Part shown: piece by piece, positions 8,075-15,716 of the stretch
How the letters are laid out: every line of letters starts with the position of its first letter
Numbering within the stretch: position 1 is the stretch's first letter
Origin: Methylibium sp035476815
Lineage (GTDB): Bacteria > Pseudomonadota > Gammaproteobacteria > Burkholderiales > Burkholderiaceae_C
Length of the DNA stretch: 64,000 nucleotides
Assembly (NCBI GenBank): GCA_035476815.1
Contig: DATILD010000076.1
Coordinates: 14,176 to 78,175 of the forward strand
Reading direction: 5' to 3'
Made by a program: the position numbers and the translations under genes
The notes under the pieces: generated by a model
The model's database searches: none
The model's input: the letters and a program-made list of their open reading frames with translations, nothing else
Told to the model about the DNA's origin: nothing

Positions 8075-8269
8075 TCATCGGTTGCGAGAGGCGGCCGTGC
8101 AGATCGGTGCGAGATCCGCGACCGTGATCGGGTTCAGCCACCACGACGCGAAGGCGGTGATCGCCAACCACACGGCGACTGCTGCGTACGCGACATGCTT
8201 TGCCGGGCGCCCCCGGTTGCCGCTGGAGAGGGGGCCGCGGCGGCCTCGCGTCGGATGCTCAAGTGCCAT
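8075..8269 (-). CDS. Possible small single-pass membrane protein
   Basis: A 64-residue frame with a basic N-terminus (EHPTRGRRGPLSSGNRGRP), one strong transmembrane segment (HVAYAAVAVWLAITAFASWWL, about 25-44) and a short tail. It ends 27 bases before the chemoreceptor start in the same direction, and a XylS-type half-site lies 94 bases before its ATG. The ribosome-binding site is weak (AGAG). I do not recognise a family; it could be a chance frame in GC-rich DNA. The operon-like spacing and clear membrane segment are the only support. Confidence 0.4.
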   Translation of the reverse strand: MALEHPTRGRRGPLSSGNRGRPAKHVAYAAVAVWLAITAFASWWLNPITVADLAPICTAASRNR

Positions 8270-8708
8270 GTCTCTGATGTCGGCCGTTTCGGCCCGGTTT
8301 TGTCGCTGCGCGCGCCGCCCGGCGTGGAACTTGGAGCTTGCCAAGCAGGCCGAGAGGCGGTCTATCCAGTTTGTGCAACGCACGACCCCGGGGAAACGCG
8401 AGGGGTGGGGCTCGGCTGCGGCGCCTTCATCACAGCGCGTGCGGTGCACGCGGCCCGCTCGGAGGCGAGTCGCCACACGAACCGCGGCTGTCGCCAGCGG
8501 CGCGTGATCTCGCGACCCCACGTGGCATGCTCGGCGCGGCTCGGCCCGAAGCCCCAGCGCCACGAACGTGCGGCCGGCATCTGTCGGCCGACTTTGGGCG
8601 CTCGCGCCACGCTCGTCGAACTGCCGTGGTGATCAGAACTTGAGCCGTACGAACTGAGCGTCCTCGCGCGACTCGCCCCATTCACCGACGGCCATCGATC
8701 GTGTGAGA
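8270..8708. other. Gap without a convincing gene between chemoreceptor operon and LysR gene
   Basis: No frame here looks coding. The stretch contains a small inverted repeat (GGCCG, TTT, CGGCC at 8282-8294) and the 41-base block at 8357-8397 that is shared with 6518-6558. It presumably carries the promoter for the leftward small protein and chemoreceptor and the 3' end of the LysR transcript. The rest (about 8400-8708) shows nothing I can name. Confidence 0.5.
8363..8377 (-). promoter_or_regulatory. XylS/AraC-type half-site upstream of the chemoreceptor unit
   Basis: On the minus strand this reads TGCACAAACTGGATA, an exact match to the XylS box TGCA-N6-GGNTA, followed by GACCGC exactly as at the site before the aldehyde dehydrogenase (6524-6538). 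It points towards the small membrane protein (ATG 8269) and chemoreceptor (ATG 8047). Confidence 0.45.
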
Positions 8709-9659
8709 CTACTGCTTCGTGCGCCCGTTGCGGTCGACGCCATTCGTGCCCTCGACAGCCGTCTCTCTGTCGAACGACTGCTGCAGAAAGGCGATCAACA
8801 ATCGCACGCGGGTAGGCAACCGATCCCGGCTCGGAAACACCGCGGAAATGGGCCGGTCGAAAGCTTCGTTCCACGCGGGAAGCACATGGACGAGCTCGCC
8901 GCTGCGAAGATCGGCCGCCACGGCGTAGTCTGGCAACAGTCCGACGCCCGCGCCGCAGCGAATGAACTCTCGCGCCGCGATCCCCGCGTGTGTCTTCACG
9001 GCGGGGTGCAGGCGCACGGTCAGCCGTTGGCCTGTCTTGCCGTGCACCAGGCTCAGCGTTTCCGGATGGGGCAGCGCAGTGATCGTGACCCAAGGCAGCT
9101 TTGCCAGATCGTCGGGCCTGGCGATCCGGGCGTTCGTGCGCAGGAACTCGGGCGAGGCGCAGACGAGCATTCTGCAGGTGCCGAGCCTGGTGGCGAACAG
9201 GCCCGTGTCGGGCAATCGGCCGACGCGCACCGCGAGGTCAAAGCGCTCTTCGATCAGGTTGGAAACCGAGTCCTCGAGCACCATGTCAAACGACACGTCC
9301 GGATGGATCTGCTTGAACTTCGCCAACTTGGCGATCAGGGAACTGACACCGAAGTTGTATGACGAAGTCAGCCGGATCGTGCCGCTCGCGCTCGCGCGGC
9401 TCGATTCGACCATGGCGAAGGCGGTTTCAGCCGCCGACACCATGCTGCGGCAGCTTTCGTAGAACGCACTGCCCTCTTGCGTCAACGAGAGGGCGCGCGT
9501 ACTCCGCGTGAGAAGCTGGGTGCCGAGGCGACTTTCCAGCGCGGCAACATGCGCGCTGACGACCGACTTGCCCAGGCCCAGCGCGGTGGCCGCCTTCGAG
9601 AACGAGCCGTGGTCGACCACCTGTACGAACACGGCCATCCGGTACATCTCCTTCAGCAT
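8709..9659 (-). CDS. LysR-family transcriptional regulator
   Basis: A 316-residue LysR regulator. The N-terminal winged helix is clear: MAVFVQVVDHGSFSKAATAL with the recognition part GLGKSVVSAHVAALESRLG. The rest is the two-lobed effector-binding domain (SGTIRLTSSYNFGVSSLIAKL, RFDLAVRVGRLPDTGL, GAGVGLLPDYAVAADLRSGEL), close to the AaeR/DsdC-like 'LTTR CrgA' group. It is divergent from the operon starting at 9823, the classic LysR arrangement, and an inverted repeat (9685-9705) lies 26 bases before its start. It is the obvious candidate regulator of the isoG-type operon. ATG at 9659 is chosen; an internal ATG four codons later is possible. Confidence 0.93.
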   Translation of the reverse strand: MLKEMYRMAVFVQVVDHGSFSKAATALGLGKSVVSAHVAALESRLGTQLLTRSTRALSLTQEGSAFYESCRSMVSAAETAFAMVESSRASASGTIRLTSSYNFGVSSLIAKLAKFKQIHPDVSFDMVLEDSVSNLIEERFDLAVRVGRLPDTGLFATRLGTCRMLVCASPEFLRTNARIARPDDLAKLPWVTITALPHPETLSLVHGKTGQRLTVRLHPAVKTHAGIAAREFIRCGAGVGLLPDYAVAADLRSGELVHVLPAWNEAFDRPISAVFPSRDRLPTRVRLLIAFLQQSFDRETAVEGTNGVDRNGRTKQ

Positions 9660-9684
9660 GGGATGTTCTCGCTGCAGCTGTCAA

Positions 9685-9705
9685 CTGTCCGATTCTGGCG
9701 GACTG
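9685..9705. promoter_or_regulatory. Candidate LysR operator
   Basis: GTCCG (9687-9691) and CGGAC (9699-9703) are perfect complements around 7 bases, extending to ACTGTCCG/CGGACTGT with one mismatch. It lies between the LysR start (9659) and the divergent operon (9823), in the place where LysR proteins usually bind to regulate both sides. Confidence 0.4.
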
Positions 9706-9822
9706 TATTTCCGCACTGCAAGCCCTAGTCCTGTTTTCGCGGAGCATCTATCGTTTGCTTGACGGCGACGACAAGACCCACCGATGCATGGCCGGAGCGG
9801 TGGCGAGAGCAGGAGACACGAC

Positions 9823-10041
9823 ATGGACACCCAGTTTTTGGCTTTCCAAGATGGAGGTCACTACGAGCTGCGCTTTCGGCCCCTTTTCGATGCCCATCGC
9901 GGATACGCGTTCCCGTGCGACGAGGAAGGTCGCGTCGACATCGACACCCTCAGTGATCGTGCGCGCAACAGCTACCTGTACGCCCGGGCATTGGTCGGGT
10001 GGGAGCTGTCGCGGCCGGACGTGGAACGCGTAGCGGCATGA
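9823..10041 (+). CDS. Small conserved protein of unknown function (72 aa), paralogue of 35484-35702
   Basis: A 72-residue soluble protein without signal peptide or membrane segment. Its core, GYAFPCDEEGRVDID followed by TLSDRARNSYLYARAL, is nearly repeated in the 72-residue protein at 35484-35702; the two align without gaps with 35 of 72 positions identical. AGGAG at 9811-9815 sits 7 bases before this ATG, deciding against an upstream in-frame ATG at 9784. It is the first gene of the unit leading into the CoA-transferase, 55 bases before it. No function is known to me. A conserved Cys (FPCD) and the RxxYLYARA helix are the features to watch. Confidence 0.8.
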   Translation: MDTQFLAFQDGGHYELRFRPLFDAHRGYAFPCDEEGRVDIDTLSDRARNSYLYARALVGWELSRPDVERVAA

Positions 10042-10096
10042 ACGCGGCCGGCGTGCCGCGGACGACCTGGCCGTGCCAGAGGAAGGGAAGCATCGC

Positions 10097-11305
10097 ATGA
10101 GTGGGCCTCTAGCCGGGATTCGCGTTGTCGACATGACGACGATGCTGTCCGGACCGTGGGCGGCAATGATTCTTGCCGACCAGGGCGCCGACGTGATCAA
10201 GGTCGAGGTGCCCGACACGGGTGATCACGTACGATCACTCGGCAATCAGCGCGCAGGCATGTCCTCGATGTTCCTGAACATCAATCGCAACAAGCGCTCC
10301 GTCAGCGTCGACGTGAAGAACCCGCGAGGGCGCGAGGTGGTGCTCGACCTGGCCAGGAGCGCCGATGTATTCGTGCAGAACTTTCGACCTGGGGTCGTCG
10401 ACCGGCTCGGCGTGGGTGAGCGCGACATCCGCGGTGTGGCCCCGAACATCATCTATGCCTCGATCAGCGGCTTCGGCGACGTCGGACCTTGGGTCGGCAA
10501 GCCGGTCTACGACCCGATCATTCAGGCCGTTTCGGGCCTGACAACGGTCCAGGCGGGTTCCGACCAGGAACGGCCGCGCCTCATTCGCACCGTCCTGCCC
10601 GACAAGCTGGCTGCCGTCACGGTGGCGCAGTCGATCACCGCGGCGCTGGTGTCCAAGCTGCGTACTGGGCAGGGTCAACACGTGCGCATCTCGATGCTGG
10701 ATGCCGTGTTGTACTTCCTCTGGGCCTCGGACATGGGTGCGCAAACCTACCCAGACACGATCGTGACGAATCAGGAGGTGGCGAGTTTCATCGACCTGAT
10801 CTACGAAACCAAGGACGGCTACATGACCGTGGCCGTGATGAGCAACAAGGAGTGGATCGGCTTGGCCGAGGCACTCGAGAAGCCGGAGTGGCTGGCCGAC
10901 GAGCGCTTCGCGACGCCGAGCGCCCGCGACAAGCACGTGAACGAGCGTCTCCTGCTGACACAGGAGGTTCTGAGAACCCGGAGCACCGCGGAGTGGATGC
11001 AGCGATTGGAGGCGCATGACGTGCCGTGCGCACCGGCTCTGACGCGCAACGAGGTACTGGCGCACCCCCAGGTGGTTGCGGCCGGGTGCATCGTCGAGAC
11101 CGAGCACCATGCTGCGGGGCGCCTGCGCCAGGCGCGTCCGCCCGCACGCTTCGAAGGTTCGCCGTCCACCATCCGACGCGGTGCACCCTTGCTGGGCGAG
11201 CACAACGAGGAGGTGCTCGCCGAGCTGGGCTACTCCGAATCGACGCGGTGCGAGTTGCGTGCCGGCAGGATCATTGGCAGCGAGATGCTGCGCCACAAAG
11301 GTTGA
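10097..11305 (+). CDS. Class III CoA-transferase (CaiB/BaiF), IsoG-type
   Basis: A 402-residue member of the CaiB/BaiF family, enzymes that move CoA between acids or racemise acyl-CoAs. Seen: PLAGIRVVDMTTMLSGPWA at the start, VKNPRGREVVLDLARSADVFVQNFRPGVVDRLG, the catalytic Asp139 in VYDPIIQAVSGLTTVQ, and the C-terminal RRGAPLLGEHNEEVLAELGY. The SDR, two glutathione S-transferases and aldehyde dehydrogenase that follow are in the isoG-H-I-J-aldH order of isoprene and styrene epoxide degradation, where IsoG is thought to attach CoA to the glutathione-conjugated acid. That role is inferred from gene order. ATG 10097 is chosen over GTG 10073 because GGAAGGGAAG lies just upstream. Confidence 0.88.
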   Translation: MSGPLAGIRVVDMTTMLSGPWAAMILADQGADVIKVEVPDTGDHVRSLGNQRAGMSSMFLNINRNKRSVSVDVKNPRGREVVLDLARSADVFVQNFRPGVVDRLGVGERDIRGVAPNIIYASISGFGDVGPWVGKPVYDPIIQAVSGLTTVQAGSDQERPRLIRTVLPDKLAAVTVAQSITAALVSKLRTGQGQHVRISMLDAVLYFLWASDMGAQTYPDTIVTNQEVASFIDLIYETKDGYMTVAVMSNKEWIGLAEALEKPEWLADERFATPSARDKHVNERLLLTQEVLRTRSTAEWMQRLEAHDVPCAPALTRNEVLAHPQVVAAGCIVETEHHAAGRLRQARPPARFEGSPSTIRRGAPLLGEHNEEVLAELGYSESTRCELRAGRIIGSEMLRHKG

Positions 11306-11316
11306 AGGACCGAGCG

Positions 11317-11997
11317 ATGAACAGCATCCTGGTGGTTGGGGCCGACCGAGGTATCGCGAACGCGATCTGCAAACAGCTCGATGCGCGCGGGGATAGGGTG
11401 ATTGCCGCCTGCTTGGGCGTGGTCGATGGGTTCAGCGAAGGAGGGGTCGACACGATTGGCAGCATCGACGTCACGTCGGGTCCGGCAGTGAGGAAGCTGG
11501 TGGATGGCCTGCGGTCGCGCCGTGCCCAGCTCGACTGGGTGCTGCACGTGGCAGGCGTGCTCGGCTTGGACAATCTCGGCGAGATCGACTATGACGACAT
11601 GCGCCGTCAGTTCGAGATCAACACCTTGGGCCCGCTGCGCGTCGCGGAGGCCTGCCTCCCGTTCTTGCGTCCGGGATCGAAGTTGGGCATCGTGACGAGC
11701 CGCGTCGGGTCGCTCGGGGACAACGGCTCGGGCGGCATGTACGCTTACCGCGTCTCGAAGGCGGGGGCAAACATGGTGGCGTTGAACCTGCACCACGACC
11801 TGAGCAAGCGCGGCATCGCGGTGCTGGCGCTGCACCCCGGCATGGTGGCGACCGACCTGACCAAAGACTACCCCGGCAACTTCAACTACATCCAGCCCGA
11901 GGAGGCGGCCCGCGGCCTGATCGCCCGCATGGACGAACTGGACACTTCCAGTTCGGGCCAATTTCGCCACGCCAACGGGGACCGGTTGCCCTGGTAG
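11317..11997 (+). CDS. Short-chain dehydrogenase/reductase, IsoH-type
   Basis: A 226-residue SDR, complete in contrast to the remnant at 1371-1790. It has a shortened cofactor loop (VVGADRGIANAI), HVAGVLG in place of the NNAG motif, the catalytic Ser in VTSRVGSLG, and Tyr/Lys in YAYRVSKAGANM; HPGMVATDLT follows. It starts 11 bases after the CoA-transferase. By gene order it matches IsoH, which oxidises the hydroxyl group of the glutathione conjugate to aldehyde and acid with NAD+. The sequence alone only supports an oxidoreductase of the compact YciK/C-factor-like type; the substrate is inferred from the neighbours. Confidence 0.85.
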   Translation: MNSILVVGADRGIANAICKQLDARGDRVIAACLGVVDGFSEGGVDTIGSIDVTSGPAVRKLVDGLRSRRAQLDWVLHVAGVLGLDNLGEIDYDDMRRQFEINTLGPLRVAEACLPFLRPGSKLGIVTSRVGSLGDNGSGGMYAYRVSKAGANMVALNLHHDLSKRGIAVLALHPGMVATDLTKDYPGNFNYIQPEEAARGLIARMDELDTSSSGQFRHANGDRLPW

Positions 11998-12247
11998 TCC
12001 GCGATGGGCAAGCAGCACCCCGGGTAAGGTGTGCACGACACGATGCGCGGTTCGAGGCCATCCGATGACGACGACGCCCAGCAGTACCCGATGCAGTCGC
12101 TTCGAAGAGTCGCGCTCGACCGCTCGCGTGCGCCTGGAGCCCCTCGCAAGGCCGAACCGTGCCCGGGGCGCGTCACGACATGCCGTGTCCGCCCGTCGGC
12201 TCAGGGCCGCGCGCACGCACCCTGGTCGACAACAGGAGACAAGCGAA

Positions 12248-12964
12248 ATGATCACCCTCTATCAATACATGCCGGCATGGTCGGTTCCCTGCATCAGCCC
12301 CTACGTCACGAAGGTGGCCTACTACATGACGATGACCGGTCTGAAGTACGACACCAAGCCGCAGGACCTGGCGAACCTCGATCGCGACACGCCCGCCGGC
12401 AAGTTGCCCTACATCGTCGACAGCGACGGAACGGTCGTGAGCGACTCCACGCACATCATCGAGTACCTCCAGAACAAGTACGGCGATGCGCTCGACGACG
12501 GAACGACGGCCCAGGAGCGCGCGACGATGCTGGCGTTCAATCGCATGATCGACGATCACACCTATTGGGTCGCTGTGATCCAGCCGCGCTGGCGCGAAAC
12601 GGACAACTGGGAAAAGTATCTGCGCATCATCGCCGGCACGGAAGCCGTGTCCCCGGGCCTGCGCGCGTTCGCGGACGATTTTCGTTTCCGCATCCTGAAC
12701 GAGTTTATGAACGGCGGTTGGGGGCGGATGCCGGCGAGCGTGATCTACGAGCGCGCCCGCGCGGACGTAGACGCTTTGTCAGATTTCCTCGGCAGCAAGC
12801 CGTTCTTCATGGGTGATCGGCCGCGCTGGGTCGACGCTGCGGTGCTGTCGATCCTGCGCCACATCATCGACACGCCATTCGACTTCGACACCAAGGACTA
12901 CGCCGCATCGAAACAGAACCTGCGGGCGTACATGGGTCGGATGAAGGGCCGGTTCGGCATCTGA
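12248..12964 (+). CDS. Glutathione S-transferase, IsoI-type
   Basis: A 238-residue GST. The thioredoxin-like N-terminal half shows MPAWSVPCISPYVTKVAYYM and the cis-proline loop GKLPYIVDSDGT, followed by VSDSTHIIEYLQNKYG, where SDS replaces the common E-S glutathione-binding pair. The helical C-terminal half ends FDTKDYAASKQNLRAYMGRM. By position it matches IsoI, which opens an alkene epoxide with glutathione. A 250-base stretch without a gene separates it from the SDR, longer than elsewhere in the operon; AGGAG is present 12 bases before the ATG. It is not similar enough to the next GST to be a recent duplicate. Confidence 0.88.
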   Translation: MITLYQYMPAWSVPCISPYVTKVAYYMTMTGLKYDTKPQDLANLDRDTPAGKLPYIVDSDGTVVSDSTHIIEYLQNKYGDALDDGTTAQERATMLAFNRMIDDHTYWVAVIQPRWRETDNWEKYLRIIAGTEAVSPGLRAFADDFRFRILNEFMNGGWGRMPASVIYERARADVDALSDFLGSKPFFMGDRPRWVDAAVLSILRHIIDTPFDFDTKDYAASKQNLRAYMGRMKGRFGI

Positions 12965-13020
12965 CCGGGCCGCCCCAAAGAATCAAGCCATCTTGTCTAG
13001 AGCTTCAGGGAACGCAGGGC

Positions 13021-13740
13021 GTGATCGATCTCTACTACTACACCTCCCCCAATGCGCGCAAGGTGCTCATGATGCTGGAGGAGACCGGGCTGCCCTACAC
13101 GGTGCAGTGGATCGATATCAGCGCAGGCGACCAGCACAGCGAGGAGTACGCCCTGATCAATCCGAACCGGAAGATTCCGGCATTGGTCGACCGCGACGGC
13201 CCGGGGGGCGCACCGATCGTCCTGTTCGAGTCGGGTGCCATCCTCCTGTATCTCGCGGAGAAGACGGGTCGCCTGATTCCCGAGGACCCGTTGCGACGCT
13301 GGAATGTCGTCAAGTGGTTGTTTTGGCAGACGTCGAGCCAGGGACCGCTGCTGGGGCAGGCGGCGCACTTCGTCAGTCACGCGGCCGGTCGGGGCATCGA
13401 TGCGCCGTATGCGGTCACCCGCTATCGCCAGGAGGCGCGGCGGCTGTACGGAGTCCTCGAGTCGCAATTGCGGGATCGAGACTACATAGACGGCGAGTTC
13501 TCGATCGCGGACATCGCGTGCTTCCCCTGGGTCCGGGTGGCCAAGGGGCAGGGAGTGAGTCTCGATGACTTCCCGAACGTGAAGCGCTGGTGCGACACGG
13601 TCGCCGAGCGAGCCTCGGCCAAGAAGAAGCTGGAGCGCGACGAAGAAGCCAAGCGAGCCGCCCGCGCGGCCTACTACACGGACGAGATCTGGGCGCGGCT
13701 GTTCGGGGGCCAGCCGGGTCCTCGCCGACACGCCGCCTGA
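13021..13740 (+). CDS. Glutathione S-transferase, IsoJ-type (nu-class-like)
   Basis: A 239-residue GST starting with GTG. The N-terminal TSPNARKVLMMLEE and NPNRKIPALVD with FESGAILLYLAEKTGRLIP are the glutathione-binding pattern of the YfcG/nu class. YIDGEFSIADIACFPW and LDDFPNVKRWCD mark the C-terminal helical domain. It follows the IsoI-type GST by 56 bases and precedes the aldehyde dehydrogenase by 28. In isoprene degraders IsoJ is a second GST with activity on model substrates but no assigned step. The C-terminus has a Lys/Arg/Ala-rich extension (KKKLERDEEAKRAARAAYY). Confidence 0.88.
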   Translation: MIDLYYYTSPNARKVLMMLEETGLPYTVQWIDISAGDQHSEEYALINPNRKIPALVDRDGPGGAPIVLFESGAILLYLAEKTGRLIPEDPLRRWNVVKWLFWQTSSQGPLLGQAAHFVSHAAGRGIDAPYAVTRYRQEARRLYGVLESQLRDRDYIDGEFSIADIACFPWVRVAKGQGVSLDDFPNVKRWCDTVAERASAKKKLERDEEAKRAARAAYYTDEIWARLFGGQPGPRRHAA

Positions 13741-13768
13741 ACCATCAGCACACGGACTTTGTCGACGA

Positions 13769-15199
13769 ATGATGCCCAACTCCGCAACCCCGCTCCACCC
13801 CATGCTGATCGACGGGGAGCCGGTCGAGAGCCGCGCCAGCCTGCAGGTTGTCGATCCGGCGACTGCACTCGCGTTCGCCCGGGTCCCCGACTGCAGTCGC
13901 GACCAGCTCGATGCGGCGGTGGCGGCGGCACAGCGAGCCTTCGTGACCTGGAGCGACGAGCCGGACGAGCAACGCCGCCGCTTGGTCAACGCCTTCATCG
14001 ACCGCGTGGCCGCCAATGCCGACGAACTGGCGACGCTGATCACGCGGGAACAGGGAAAGCCGCTGGCAAAGGCGCGCAGCGAGATCAACTCGGCGGTGCT
14101 TTTCTCGCGCGGCTATGCGGTGGTAGAGCTTGGGCCCGAAGTGCTGCGCGACACGCCGCAGCAGCGCGTCGAGCTGCGGCGCCGACCGCTTGGTGTGGTG
14201 GGTGCGATCACCGCTTGGAACTACCCTGTGCTGCTGGCCATGTGGAAGATCGTTCCGGCCGTCTTGGCCGGCAATACGGTCGTGTTGAAGCCGTCGCCAC
14301 ACACGCCGATCGCAAGCCTGCGCTTGGGTTTCCTGGCGCAGGAGATCTTGCCGCGGGGGGTCGTCAACGTCGTGTCTGGAGGCAACGACCTCGGCGCATG
14401 GATGACCGCGCATCCGGGTATCCGCAAGATCGCCTTCACCGGTTCAGGGCCGACTGGCAAGCGCATCATGGCCAGTGCCGCCGGCAATCTGAAACGACTG
14501 ACGCTGGAACTCGGTGGCAACGACGCCGGTATCGTGCTGGACGATGTCGATCCGGCGAAGCTCGCCCCCGAGTTGTTCTGGGCCAAGTTCTCGAACTGTG
14601 GCCAAGTTTGTGCGGCGCTGAAACGCCTGTACGTGCATCGCAGCGTCTACGAGGCGGTCTGCGACGAACTTGTTAAGTTTGCCGCGACCGTGAAGATCGG
14701 TCCGGGCACACAGGACGGCGTCGACATCGGGCCGATCCAGAACAGTGCGGAGTACGACCGTGTCCGCTCGATGGTCGATGAAGCCGTGGCCGGGGGCGCA
14801 AAGTTCCTGTACCGCAGCCCCGTGCCGGCGGGGCCGGGCTACTTCTTGCCGATCACGATCCTGACGAACGTCACGTCGGAGATGCGTGTCGTGAAGGAAG
14901 AGGTCTTTGGCCCGGTGCTCACCGTCACGCCCTACGATGACGTGGAAGACGCTCTGAGCTGGGCGAACCGCACCGAGTATGGCCTTGGGGGTTCGGTGTG
15001 GGCCCGCGACATATCGCGGGCCGCCGCCCTGGCGGCCCGGCTCGATACCGGCAGTGCCTGGGTCAACCAGCACCCGGCGATGGGGCCGGACATTCCTTTC
15101 GGAGGCGTCAAGGGCTCCGGAATCGGCGTCGAACTCGGGCGACTCGGCTTGCATGAGTACACCTCGGTCCAGGTGCTGAACGTCAAGTTGTCAGCCTAG
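13769..15199 (+). CDS. Aldehyde dehydrogenase, AldH-type, last gene of the GST operon
   Basis: A 476-residue NAD(P)+-dependent aldehyde dehydrogenase with GAITAWNYPVLLAMWK, Glu247 in LELGGNDAGIVLDD, and the nucleophile Cys281 in SNCGQVCAALKR. PFGGVKGSGIGVELGRLGLHEYT closes the protein. It begins 28 bases after the IsoJ-type GST; two ATGs (13769, 13772) are in tandem. In isoprene clusters an aldehyde dehydrogenase (AldH1) follows isoJ, so the position fits. It is paralogous to the enzyme at 5008-6411, with the same active-site signature. A hairpin (15226-15249) lies 27 bases after the stop. Confidence 0.93.
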   Translation: MMPNSATPLHPMLIDGEPVESRASLQVVDPATALAFARVPDCSRDQLDAAVAAAQRAFVTWSDEPDEQRRRLVNAFIDRVAANADELATLITREQGKPLAKARSEINSAVLFSRGYAVVELGPEVLRDTPQQRVELRRRPLGVVGAITAWNYPVLLAMWKIVPAVLAGNTVVLKPSPHTPIASLRLGFLAQEILPRGVVNVVSGGNDLGAWMTAHPGIRKIAFTGSGPTGKRIMASAAGNLKRLTLELGGNDAGIVLDDVDPAKLAPELFWAKFSNCGQVCAALKRLYVHRSVYEAVCDELVKFAATVKIGPGTQDGVDIGPIQNSAEYDRVRSMVDEAVAGGAKFLYRSPVPAGPGYFLPITILTNVTSEMRVVKEEVFGPVLTVTPYDDVEDALSWANRTEYGLGGSVWARDISRAAALAARLDTGSAWVNQHPAMGPDIPFGGVKGSGIGVELGRLGLHEYTSVQVLNVKLSA

Positions 15200-15225
15200 G
15201 CCGGGGCTTGTGGACGCTTCCTGGC

Positions 15226-15249
15226 TCACGCGAGTCCCCGGTCGCGTGA
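15226..15249. terminator. Hairpin after the aldehyde dehydrogenase (possible terminator)
   Basis: TCACGCGA (15226-15233) and TCGCGTGA (15242-15249) form a perfect 8-base stem around an 8-base loop, 27 bases after the stop codon. There is no T-run, so Rho-independent termination is uncertain; an operator is the alternative. Confidence 0.4.
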
Positions 15250-15652
15250 ACAGGCTCGAGCCCGTCCGCCGCCCATGGTCGCGGCGGCCGCGGATTCCCG
15301 ACCACCGCCGCGGCTGTCGGCCGCTGTCAAGTTGCCAGGAAGTCTCTAGGACTCGATCTCCGGTGTGGAAGGCCTCCTGCTTGCGGCAATCCGGTCACGC
15401 TGGGCGTCGGCCTGATCGGCATCCCGCTAACGCGCCCCCACCGGACGCCGCGGCGCGGCGGTCCGACCCGTTCTGTCCGAATGTCGCACGGCGGTGATAC
15501 GGGTCTGGTGGAAACCCTTGATCGACGACCGCGCAGGAATACCGACGCCCCCGGTCAGCGGGCGAAGCGGGGTTGGCATGTTTGACCGCAACGCGTCGGC
15601 CGGGCCGTCTGCACCGGAGATCGGCCCGGAAACCGGCTCTTTTGTGCGAATC

Positions 15653-15668
15653 TGGCACGGGGAATGCA
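15653..15668 (+). promoter_or_regulatory. Sigma-54-type promoter upstream of the M48 peptidase
   Basis: TGGCACGGGGAATGCA matches the -24/-12 consensus TGGCACG-N4-TTGCA at all but one defined position. The invariant GG (15654-15655) and GC (15666-15667) are 10 bases apart. The start point would fall near 15680, about 37 bases before the peptidase ATG. No activator site was identified. Confidence 0.6.
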
Positions 15669-15716
15669 TGGACATTGGTGGTAACCCGAAGCATTCGGTA
15701 GAGCATGAGGTGGCCT

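Larger units (their letters stand above)
15200..15716. other. Gap at the end of the catabolic island
   Basis: No frame is convincing. The stretch holds a perfect hairpin at its left end (15226-15249) and a sigma-54-type promoter at its right end (15653-15668). In between is GC-rich sequence without a recognisable gene, integrase remnant or attachment site. The style of the DNA changes here from the softer codon use of the island to the very GC-rich core. Confidence 0.5.

Noticed and set aside
12000..12247. Possible small gene between the IsoH- and IsoI-type genes
   Set aside because: Frames present have no ribosome-binding site, composition or similarity supporting a gene; treated as a long leader.
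15451..15490. CGGCGCGGCGGTC block identical over 13 bases to 6511-6523
   Set aside because: The similarity decays at once and the TGCA half is absent, so it is not counted as a third regulator site.
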